Assembly (NCBI GenBank): GCA_964396115.1
Contig: CAYNDL010000052.1
Coordinates: 1 to 5,949, forward strand
Reading direction: 5' to 3'
Source: CAYNDL01 sp964396115
GTDB lineage: Bacteria; Patescibacteriota; Andersenbacteria; UBA10190; CAIZMI01
Length of the DNA stretch: 5,949 bases
The notes below the pieces were generated by a model, which did not search any database, was not told where the DNA came from, and worked only from the letters and a program-made list of their open reading frames with translations. The position numbers and the translations under genes were made by a program. How positions within the stretch are numbered: the first letter of the stretch is position 1; every line of letters starts with the position of its first letter. Below, piece after piece: positions 1-5,949 of this stretch.

Positions 1-1031
1 GAAGAAACGACTAGCCAAAGAAGGACGGGACGGAACTTACGGAAAAGAGACAACAGTGCTCCGATCAACACAACAAATGTGCTCCACCACAGGAAGACAT
101 TTCCGGTGGCGTTAATTATCTCTCGGCCGCCGTTCGTTTGTTGCCAATAGAAAAGGACAGGCCTGATTACTAAGGGCCATTGCCACCAGGTCGAGCTGTA
201 GGGATGCGTAGCCGTCAGTGTTGTGTTGTAGTTCCAGACGCTTTGGTGCCACCAAATAATTTTTGCCCAAGTTGCTGTCATTGTTCCTTGCCATCCCACC
301 ATTGGAATGAGCCATAAGAAGTAAATTAATAAAGGTAAAGCCAAGAAGAGTATGGGGTATAGTAACTTGTTTATTCTGGGTAGTAGCAAAGAGGTCTTGA
401 GAGGACGCCCTCTTTTCTGTGCCAATCTTACAAAACCAAAAATTAAGATCGAAGACCAGATTACCCCGAGAATTGCTAGTCCCAGCCACTTGGTTGATAT
501 AACGTTTCCAATGAAGACGCCTGATAGAATTGCGGCAAATAGCGCTTTTTTCCCCCGTGTCCTGGCGCTAAGTAAGAAGAAAACTATAGAAAGAGCAACC
601 TGGGAAAGTAAGAACATGTCTGGCAGACCGGTTCTGCCATAGACAAAATAGGCAGTATCCAAAGATATAAGCAGTGCAACCAATACGCCGGTTATACGTC
701 GATTAGACAGTAAATAGCCAACATAAGCTCCCGCCCAACAAAATACTATTCCCGAAATCCATGGTGCTAAGCGCCAACCCAACGGGGTATCTCCGAACAG
801 AAGTAGTCCAATACTGTGGGGCAGTTCGGCAAGGAGAGGGTGAATATCAAAATACTCTTGCCCGTGTAGCCATTTCCAGGCAAACACCGGTGAGTAAACC
901 TCATCAAAAACTCGCGAATTGGGGAAGGTGATTCGTACTAATCGAAGGGCTGCGGCGAGCAGGGAAATAAAAGTCACGGAAGCGAGAAACCCCTTCTTTG
1001 TTTCCGCCCAATTAATAAATTTATCGATCAT
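1..1031 (-). CDS. Protein O-mannosyltransferase-type (GT39/PMT) membrane glycosyltransferase, 3' end beyond the window
   Basis: Open for 343 codons from an ATG at 1031 (MIDKFINWAE...) to the window edge, so the C-terminus is missing; family members usually have roughly 450-550 residues. PMT enzymes transfer mannose from a polyprenyl-phosphate carrier to Ser/Thr of exported proteins on the outer face of the membrane. Visible hallmarks are the FDEVY acidic pair (residues 42-46) in the first extracellular loop, an HP motif (64-65), LFGDTPLGWR (78-87), LD...VYGRTGLPDMF (124-140), TKWLG (180-184) and HPYSSTWWQWPL (276-287), the last typical of the PMT C-terminal four-helix domain. Many hydrophobic helices run throughout (about 15-30, 91-108, 115-130, 139-155, 163-200, 223-245, 312-330). 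The usual HPPLGKL reads HPLLAEL. An in-frame TAG lies five codons upstream, so ATG is the natural start. There is no Shine-Dalgarno; a weak TTGGTT-N17-TAGCAT on this strand (1069 to 1041) would give a nearly leaderless message. The substrate is unproven; another lipid-linked sugar is possible. Confidence 0.88.
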   Translation of the reverse strand, partial: MIDKFINWAETKKGFLASVTFISLLAAALRLVRITFPNSRVFDEVYSPVFAWKWLHGQEYFDIHPLLAELPHSIGLLLFGDTPLGWRLAPWISGIVFCWAGAYVGYLLSNRRITGVLVALLISLDTAYFVYGRTGLPDMFLLSQVALSIVFFLLSARTRGKKALFAAILSGVFIGNVISTKWLGLAILGVIWSSILIFGFVRLAQKRGRPLKTSLLLPRINKLLYPILFLALPLLIYFLWLIPMVGWQGTMTATWAKIIWWHQSVWNYNTTLTATHPYSSTWWQWPLVIRPVLFYWQQTNGGREIINATGNVFLWWSTFVVLIGALLSLFRKFRPVLLWLVVS

Positions 1032-1176
1032 AATATAGTTATGCTAATACGCTCAGCTTTTTTAACCAAGGAATAAGTCACGAGAGTGGCTAACGAAAGC
1101 TATTATCGCAGCGAACATTGCAATTAAATCAAAGTAAGAAGAAAATATAAGAGAGGGGATAATAATCTCAAGGATG

Positions 1177-1187
1177 AAAGGAGGTGA
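1177..1187 (+). promoter_or_regulatory. Strong Shine-Dalgarno sequence of the channel gene
   Basis: AAAGGAGGTGA is an almost complete match to the anti-Shine-Dalgarno tail of 16S rRNA. It ends 12 nt before the ATG at 1200; the GGAGG core is 15 nt away, longer than the usual 5-9. An in-frame TGA at 1185-1187 overlaps the site, so translation cannot start further upstream. A weaker GGAAGA (1192-1197) is too close to the ATG to work alone. Confidence 0.65.
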
Positions 1188-1199
1188 CGACGGAAGAAT

Positions 1200-1904
1200 A
1201 TGGAGCCAACATTAAGTGTTTTTGAAGCTTCTCGGAACGCCGTTGCGTCATCTCTGCAAAATATTTTGGAGAGGTTTATAACTTTCATCCCGGTTTTAAT
1301 CGGTGCCTTGGTTATCTTGATAATCGGCTGGTTAATAGCGGTTGCCGTAGGGAACTTAGTCGCCAGATTGTTAAAGGCAGTAAAATTCAACGAGCTTTTC
1401 GATCGTATCTCAGGTTTTCGTTCTGCCTTGCATAAGGCTGGAATGGAACTCAACGCACCTGCATTCGTAGGCGGCATTGTTAAGTGGTTAATCATAATTA
1501 TCACTTTGCTAGCAGCCTCCGATATTCTCGGTTTGTCTGGGGTATCATTGTTCCTTAACCAGATCATTGCTTATATCCCGAACATAGTAGTGGCAGCTGT
1601 GATGATCTTTGCTGGTATTATGTTTGGTAACTTTGTACAAAAAATTACGAAGGCCAGTGCAGAAACGGCAAGAATTCCTCACAGCGGGGCAGCAGCAGCG
1701 GTAGCAAAATGGGCTATCTATGTTTTCACTTTTGTAGCAACATTAATGCAACTGGGAGTTGCAGAAGCGTTGTTGCAAACTCTAGTAACTGGACTTGTTG
1801 CAATGATTGCAATCGCAGGAGGTCTTTCCTTCGGCTTAGGTGGAAAGGATATTGCTACTAGAATTTTGGAACATCTAAAACGTGACGTTACAAATAGGAA
1901 GTAA
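1200..1904 (+). CDS. Mechanosensitive-channel-like membrane protein made of conserved TM helices
   Basis: This is a complete 234-residue protein, probably in the cytoplasmic membrane. It belongs to the conserved TM-helix/MscS-related group. The first repeat (about 25-60: FIPVLIGALVILIIGWLIA) and the second (about 119-150: IAYIPNIVVAAVMIFAGIMFGNF) share the family pattern of a proline followed by a long helix with internal glycines. Further hydrophobic segments lie at about 93-110, 169-188 and 192-214, giving about five helices. The last helix ends in the diagnostic FGLGGKDIA (211-219), corresponding to the pore-helix end of MscS relatives. The chain then stops about 15 residues later in a basic tail, so the beta-barrel and vestibule domain of true MscS is missing. 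Such short forms are common in Patescibacteria. By family it would respond to membrane tension or osmotic downshock, but ion conduction cannot be shown from sequence. It is divergent from the mannosyltransferase, monocistronic, and closed by a terminator 62 nt after the stop. Confidence 0.85.
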   Translation: MEPTLSVFEASRNAVASSLQNILERFITFIPVLIGALVILIIGWLIAVAVGNLVARLLKAVKFNELFDRISGFRSALHKAGMELNAPAFVGGIVKWLIIIITLLAASDILGLSGVSLFLNQIIAYIPNIVVAAVMIFAGIMFGNFVQKITKASAETARIPHSGAAAAVAKWAIYVFTFVATLMQLGVAEALLQTLVTGLVAMIAIAGGLSFGLGGKDIATRILEHLKRDVTNRK

Positions 1905-1966
1905 GAAGTATCTAGAACATAAATAGAGGGTACACTCACACAAGTGAGCGTAAACCCCCGAAGCAG

Positions 1967-2010
1967 CACTACGCCCCGCCCATAAAGCGGGGCGAAGTGT
2001 TTGGTATTTT
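1967..2010 (+). terminator. Intrinsic terminator after the channel gene
   Basis: CACT (1967-1970) plus CGCCCCGC (1972-1979) pair with GCGGGGCG (1987-1994) plus AGTG (1996-1999), with one A/A mismatch and a 7-nt loop. The stem is followed by a T-rich run TTTGGTATTTT (2000-2010). It lies 62 nt downstream of the TAA stop and would separate the channel transcript from the rRNA unit. Confidence 0.85.
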
Positions 2011-2032
2011 ATGCCACAAATCGTGCTCAAAT

Positions 2033-2087
2033 AGGCTTTCTGAGCAGTTTTAAAATATGCGCTCACTGAGCCAAACAGAGCCTTTTT
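2033..2087 (+). terminator. Possible second terminator just upstream of the rRNA promoter
   Basis: AGGCT and CTG (2033-2037, 2040-2042, with two bulged T) can pair with CAG-AGCCT (2076-2083), and a TTTTT run follows (2083-2087). The loop is long (about 33 nt), so this is weaker than the terminator at 1967. It would act as a backup, insulating the 23S promoter that begins 10 nt later; alternatively the T-run is simply part of an AT-rich upstream promoter element. Confidence 0.4.
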
Positions 2088-2096
2088 AGTGAAAAC

Positions 2097-2124
2097 TTGA
2101 CAGGGTTTTGGCAATCAGTATGAT
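2097..2124 (+). promoter_or_regulatory. Near-consensus sigma-70-type promoter of the 23S rRNA unit
   Basis: TTGACA (2097-2102, perfect -35) and TATGAT (2119-2124, one mismatch to the -10 consensus) are 16 nt apart. An AT-rich stretch lies directly upstream (TTTTTAGTGAAAA, 2083-2095), like the UP elements of rRNA promoters. Transcription would begin near 2131, about 460 nt before the 23S 5' end. It is the best promoter match I found in the window, and it lies after the terminators and before the rRNA, where an independent 23S promoter should be. Confidence 0.8.
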
Positions 2125-2200
2125 TGATATCACCAATAGATGAAGACATTTCTAAGTTTTTCTCCTCAGGGTTGAAGGTCCCACTGACCTTTCCGCGTAA

Positions 2201-2238
2201 AAAAACGCCACTCTGAAGAGAGTGGTTCGCTCGTTTTT
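2201..2238. terminator. Terminator-like hairpin inside the 23S leader, usable on either strand
   Basis: CCACTCT (2208-2214), GAAG loop, AGAGTGG (2219-2225) form a perfect 7-bp stem. Outside it, AAAAACG (2201-2207) can pair with CGTTTTT (2232-2238) across a 6-nt bulge. Read on the minus strand the stem is followed almost directly by a T run of seven, the classic intrinsic terminator form; on the plus strand the T run comes 8 nt after the stem. No minus-strand gene ends here, so it may block antisense transcription or act as an attenuator in the leader. Confidence 0.5.
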
Positions 2239-2256
2239 AAGGGGACAATAGGCAGA

Positions 2257-2300
2257 CAGAGAAAAGCGTTCGGGATTCGGGATCCGAACATTTTTCTCTG
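2257..2300 (+). other. Long hairpin in the 23S leader
   Basis: CAGAGAAAA (2257-2265) pairs with TTTTCTCTG (2292-2300), then GTTCGG (2268-2273) pairs with CCGAAC (2284-2289), closing a 10-nt loop. That is 15 base pairs with small internal asymmetry. The T-run is inside the 3' arm and more pairing surrounds it, so a processing stem or RNase III target is more likely than a terminator. Confidence 0.5.
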
Positions 2301-2826
2301 ACTGTCGGAGTCAGGATCGCAATATGGCTCAAAGGAGAATCGGACGCGGTCAACGATCCTTCGACAACTGAATAAGTAGTAAATATCAGGTAAATGAAAT
2401 CAAATCATTTAAAGTAGTAGCGATATCATTTATCCCGATCATCGAATTTAAGACTGCAAAAAAGAAATCCTCTTATCCAAGTAAGCGTAGAGGCAGACGT
2501 GAGGTCTGCATCACAAAAAGCAGTAAGAGGTCAGTTGCATATTTATTAGCGAACGAAAGTTCGCTGGATGTGTACTGCAAGCCAAATTATAAAATATACG
2601 CCAGAAGAGCGTGTGGTGGATGCCTTGGGAACAGACGACGAAGAAGGACGCGGCTAGCGGCGAAACGTCTCGGGGAGGTGCTGAGCAACCATTGATCCGA
2701 GAATATCCGAATGGGGCAACCCTGTACGAGTCATGTCGTACAATCCATATACTGCAAGGTATATGAGAAGTGATACTAGGCGAACTGAAACATCTAAGTA
2801 GCCTGAGGAAAAGGAAAAAATAACCA

Positions 2827-2880
2827 CATCTCTATTATTTCGCGCACGCTTTCGAGCATGCGCTGGAGTAATAGAAGATG
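2827..2880 (+). other. Extra stem-loop insertion in 23S domain I
   Basis: CATCTCTATTA (2827-2837) pairs with TAATAG-A-AGATG (2869-2880, one bulged A), and the interior forms a second stem, GCGCA-GCT with AGC-TGCG, around a TTCG loop (2851-2854). It sits between GAGGAAAAGGAAA and AGTAGTGGCGAGCG, where E. coli has only a short AATCAACCGAGATT hairpin. About 45-50 nt are therefore added at a position near E. coli 230-240. Confidence 0.75.
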
Positions 2881-3158
2881 ATGACCATTCCCTGAGTAGT
2901 GGCGAGCGAAAGGGGAACAGCACAAACCTACAGTGTGTCAAGGCGTGTACCGTTGCACTGTGGGTGTAGAACGATATGGGTGTGAGACTTACACGAGTCT
3001 CGGCGTTCGATGACAACCGTTGAGTAGAAGGTCGCTGGAATGCGCCACCAAAGAGGGTAACAGTCCCGTAAACGAAAACAAGTTGACCGACGCTATCCAG
3101 GTCGTGAGTACAGCAGAACCGGTGAAATTCTGCTGGAATCTGCGAGCACTACAACCAA

Positions 3159-3195
3159 TTCTCACTTTGTCCGCCTCTGGTGGATGAAGTGAGAA
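3159..3195 (+). other. Extra hairpin insertion in 23S domain I
   Basis: TTCTCACTT (3159-3167) pairs perfectly with AAGTGAGAA (3187-3195), and inside it TCCGCC (3170-3175) pairs with GGTGGA (3179-3184). The unit is framed by GCGAG (3142-3146) and CTCGC (3197-3201), which look like the normal helix present in other bacteria (GGGAGGACCATCTCCC type). About 40 nt have been added at its tip, shortly before the conserved CACCGATAGTGAAC block. Confidence 0.72.
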
Positions 3196-3221
3196 ACTCG
3201 CAATGCGAAATACGTCTGTTC

Positions 3222-3260
<39 letters not shown>

Positions 3261-3322
3261 TAGCCCGGTGAGGGCGTTGAAATAGTTCTGAAACCACATC
3301 GCTTACAAAGGGTCGGAGCTCG

Positions 3323-3525
3323 AGTGATCGGAGGAAGAAGGGAGAGGAATCATGGAATTACTGTGCAAAACTCTAGTCACGATTATATTCGTGGCGGTGA
3401 ATCTTTTTTTGCTCAGGGACCTGTTCTTTCCGAGGACAGTGTTCATCAGTAGTCGAGTTCGTCATCGTGACGATCCGGTTACTGCCTCCGGGGACTACTA
3501 GTCCCCCTTTTCTTCCTCCGATTGC
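3323..3525 (+). other. Large insertion in 23S helix 25 (expansion segment or intervening sequence)
   Basis: Normal bacterial helix 25 is a short hairpin between GTCAGAGC and GATGGCGTGCC. Here the equivalents are GTCGGAGC (3312-3319) and GACGGCGTGC (3531-3540), with about 200 nt between them. The insertion is closed by ATCGGAGGAAGAA (3327-3339) pairing perfectly with TTCTTCCTCCGAT (3510-3522), extended by two G-U pairs and one G-C pair. Inside are side hairpins: CACGA/TCGTG (near 3380-3395), CTGTTC/GGACAG (near 3420-3440), TCGTCA/TGACGA (near 3460-3475) and GGGGAC/GTCCCC (3490-3506). Helix 25 is a known site of RNase III-removed intervening sequences in Salmonella and relatives, and of expansion segment 7 in eukaryotes. 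No group I intron core was found in it. Confidence 0.85.
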
Positions 3526-5427
3526 CGGGTGACGGCGTGCTTTTTGCAGAACGAGCCAGCGAGTTTACTGTCATTCGTCTTAGGTTAAGGTGCGACACGC
3601 ACTGGAGCCGCAGCGAAAGCGAGTGTTAATAGCGCGTTTTCCCGCAAGGGAGGATGGATGGCATAAAGACCCGAAACCAGACGAGCTACCCATGGTCAGG
3701 TCGAAGCGTAGCCGAAAGGCACGTGGAGGACCGAACCGGTCAGCCGTGCAATACTGTCGGATGAACTGTGGGTAGGAGTGAAAAGCTAATCGAGTTTGGA
3801 AATAGCTGGTTCTCTCCGAAATAGTCTTTGAACTAGCCTTGGAAGCGTACCCCGCGGGGTAGAGCACTGAATGGATCCGTCCGTCGCAAGACGGCGGCTC
3901 CAATCAAACTCCGAATACGCGGTGGGAGACTCCAGGAGTCAGAACATGGGGGCTAAGCTCCATGCTCAAAAGGGAAATAGCCCAAGATCGCAGCCTAAGG
4001 TCCCTAAGTACGAGTTAAGTGGCGAAGGAAGTGAAAAACCACAGACAGCGCGGATGTTGGCTTAGAAGCAGCCACCATTCAAAGATAGCGTAACAGCTCA
4101 CGCGTCGAGGTTTTTTGCACCGAAAATATAACGGGGCTAAACCGTCACCGAAGGCGCGGGCAACAAACGCAAGTTTGTTAGCGGTAGGAGAGCATTCCAC
4201 TTGCCTTGAAGGAGTAGTCGCGAGACGCTCTGGAGCGTGTGGAAGAGAGAATGCTGGCATGAGTAACCTCACATATTGTGAAAACCAATATCATCGAAAA
4301 CCCGAGGTTTCCTGGGCAACGGCAGTCGTCCCAGGGTAAGTCGGTCCTAAGGCGAGGCTGAAGAGCGTAGCTGATGGGCAGCAGGTTAATATTCCTGCAC
4401 TTTTATAGAGTTGTATGGAGATCACAACGCGGAAACCGGCACGAGCTATGGAATGTTCGTGTGGGAGCACTTAGATGGGCACTTCAGGTAAATCCGGAGA
4501 GCTGTCGCAAGACAACATCGAATGCTATCGACCCCCAATCCTTCGGGTGCGGGGAGGCCGGCGGGCCGTGTTGGCTAGAAAAACTTCGTTACGTTAACTC
4601 TATGAAATCCGTACCGCAAACCAACACAGGTGGGTAGCTGCGGAATGCAGCAAGATGAACGGGAGAACCCTCGCTAAGGAACTAGGCAATACAGTGGTCG
4701 TACCTTCGGTAGAAGGCCTGCCTATAGTAGGGTGACGTAATCATTCGTCATTTGAAATAGGTCGCAGCGAAAGACGCTTAACGACTGTTTACCAAAAACA
4801 CAGGTCCCTGCGAACCCGTAAGGGGAAGTATAGGGGCTGATGCCTGGCCAGTGTCTGGTCGTGAACCCACTCGGTTGGTAGCTGAGTGGCGTAGCCCAGA
4901 TGAACGCCGGCGATAACTATAATCGTCCTATGGTAGCGAAATTCCTTGGCACGTAAGTTGTGTCCCGCACGAATGGCATAACGATTGAGCGACTGTCTCG
5001 GCGAGGGACCCGGTGAAATCGCACTAGCGGTGAAGATGCCGTTTACCTGTGGCAAGACGAAAAGACCCCGTGGAGCTTTACTACAGCGTGCTATTGATTA
5101 TCGGTTGTCACTGCCGAGCATAGGTGGGAGACTTCGAAACACCCCTTCTGGGGGGTGTGGAGTCACCAGTGGAATACCACCCTGTGTCGGCTGATAATCT
5201 AACCTCCTGGTGTGAATCCACCAAAGGAACAGTGGCAAGCAGGTAGTTTATCTGGGGCGGATGCCTCCCAAATTGTAACGGAGGCGTACGAAGGTTAGCT
5301 CAGCGCGGATGGAAATCGCGCATAGAGTGCAAGAGCATATGCTAGCCTAACTGCAAGGCGTACATGCCGCGCAGACACGAAAGTGGGTTCTAGTGAACCG
5401 ACCGTTCCTTGTAGAAGGGCGGAAGAC

Positions 5428-5466
<39 letters not shown>

Positions 5467-5504
5467 GGCCCAAGAGTCCATATCGACGGCCAGGTTTGGC
5501 ACCT

Positions 5505-5819
5505 TAACGCATTGGGGTGCTGCGGAAGTGATTCCGCAAGCCAATTGTTTTAGCTCAACAAGAAAAAACCGACTCATAACGGTGGACACTGTTGTCCAAT
5601 CAGATAACAGTCAACGCCGTGGGAAGTCCTCGCTATTTTTTAGCGAGTGACCCCGTAACGACTGGCCCGAAAGGGCAGGCTCATCGAAAGATGTTGCAAG
5701 ACGTCGGCGCTCATCAAGATCAAGGTAATAACTAAGGTTTTTAACCTAAAGTTTGCCGATGAGATGAAGGCATAGTCTAAGCTTCCTGGTGACAGGAAGA
5801 TAATAAATTAAATCGACAG
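5505..5819 (+). other. Group I self-splicing intron in 23S rRNA (insertion after E. coli-equivalent U2500)
   Basis: The conserved GGCACCT|CGATGTCGGCTC is split after the T at 5504 and resumes at 5820, leaving 315 nt. P1 is exon GCACCT (5499-5504) with GGGTGC (5515-5520), giving the obligatory U-G pair at the 5' splice site. P10 is CATTG (5510-5514) with 3' exon CGATG (5820-5824). The last intron base is G (5819), as required. P2 is TGCGGAA/TTCCGCA with a GTGA loop (5521-5538). P5 is CTCGCTA/TAGCGAG (5629-5647). A GCCC-GAAA-GGGC stem at 5665-5676 fits P6. P7 is AGAC (5699-5702) with GTCT (5775-5778), inside the typical GCAAGAC and AGGCATAGTCT contexts. P8 is CTCATC/GATGAG (5710-5715, 5758-5763). 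P9 is CTTCCTG-GTGA-CAGGAAG (5782-5799). P3 is probably CCGAC (5569-5573) with GTCGG (5703-5707). No homing endonuclease frame is present. The intron subgroup was not assigned. Confidence 0.95.
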
Positions 5820-5833
5820 CGATGTCGGCTCGC

Positions 5834-5866
<33 letters not shown>

Positions 5867-5894
5867 TGGCTGTTCGCCAACTAAAGCGGTACGT

Positions 5895-5927
<33 letters not shown>

Positions 5928-5949
5928 ACTCTATCTGCCACAGGCGTGG

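Larger units (their letters stand above)
2131..2592 (+). other. Structured 5' leader of the pre-23S transcript, no gene found
   Basis: This 460-nt stretch holds no convincing coding region, no tRNA and no 16S sequence. It is rich in stem-loops. AAAAACG-CCACTCT (2201-2214) pairs with AGAGTGG (2219-2225) and CGTTTTT (2232-2238). CAGAGAAAA (2257-2265) pairs with TTTTCTCTG (2292-2300), enclosing GTTCGG/CCGAAC. CCTCTTA (2469-2475) pairs with TAAGAGG (2524-2530), enclosing GCAGAC/GTCTGC. A GAAA-capped hairpin, 2532-2577, ends 15 nt before the 23S 5' end. These are plausible processing or antitermination elements. No clear boxA was recognised. The usual 23S processing stem cannot be tested because the 3' flank is outside the window. 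Confidence 0.6.

Noticed and set aside
112..642. Open frames in other phases within 1-1031 (112-489 minus, 352-642 plus)
   Set aside because: They overlap the long minus-strand frame, whose translation shows conserved PMT motifs from end to end; these alternatives show no family signature.
1177..1187. AAAGGAGGTGA as the reverse complement of a 16S rRNA 3' end
   Set aside because: No other 16S sequence is nearby and the site lies just upstream of the ATG of the channel gene; it is a Shine-Dalgarno sequence.
1124..1567. Minus-strand frame opposite the channel gene
   Set aside because: It is antisense to a clearly conserved membrane protein with a strong ribosome binding site, and has no recognisable domain.
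2140..2175. Possible 11-residue leader peptide (MKTFLSFSPQG) after the 23S promoter
   Set aside because: It has no ribosome binding site and begins only about 10 nt after the predicted transcription start; chance explains it.
2131..2592. tRNA gene in the leader, as in a normal 16S-23S spacer
   Set aside because: No T-arm GTTCRANNC with a matching acceptor stem or CCA end could be assembled; the hairpins do not make a cloverleaf.
3323..3525. Second group I intron in helix 25
   Set aside because: No P7/S-type pair, no U-G splice-site pairing and no catalytic core layout; it folds as a closed stem with side hairpins, fitting an intervening sequence or expansion segment.
5505..5819. Homing endonuclease encoded in the intron
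   Set aside because: Only 315 nt long and almost fully accounted for by the ribozyme helices; no open frame of useful length.

Overview
The window looks like a piece of a bacterial genome, most likely from the candidate phyla radiation (Patescibacteria). That placement is an inference with moderate confidence. It rests on three things: a minimal conserved-TM-helix channel protein without a cytoplasmic beta domain, a 23S rRNA gene that carries both expansion segments and an intron, and a 23S gene with no 16S gene in front of it. Base composition is moderate and ribosome binding sites are mixed.

Layout. Positions 1-1031 (minus strand) hold the N-terminal 343 codons of a GT39 protein O-mannosyltransferase-type membrane enzyme that runs off the left edge. 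A short divergent spacer (1032-1199) separates it from a complete plus-strand gene (1200-1904) for a 234-residue, five-helix mechanosensitive-channel-like protein. That gene is followed by a strong intrinsic terminator (1967-2010) and a weaker second one (2033-2087).

The rest of the window is a 23S rRNA transcription unit. A near-consensus promoter, TTGACA-N16-TATGAT (2097-2124), precedes a roughly 460-nt highly structured leader with no gene in it. The 23S gene starts near 2593 and runs off the right edge, just before the sarcin-ricin loop region. No 16S rRNA or spacer tRNA lies upstream, so the 23S gene seems to be an independent, unlinked rRNA unit.

The 23S gene is the interesting part. 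Its peptidyl-transferase region is interrupted by a compact 315-nt group I intron (5505-5819) after the nucleotide equivalent to E. coli U2500, with clear P1, P10, P7, P8 and P9 elements and no room for a homing endonuclease. In addition, helix 25 carries a ~200-nt insertion closed by a long stem, which resembles an RNase III-type intervening sequence or an expansion segment. Two smaller extra stem-loops sit in domain I (2827-2880 and 3159-3195). The nearly invariant CCUAAGG after helix 69 reads CCUAUGG. The mature rRNA therefore probably requires self-splicing and perhaps fragmentation. E. coli numbering is by eye and from memory, not from a computed alignment.
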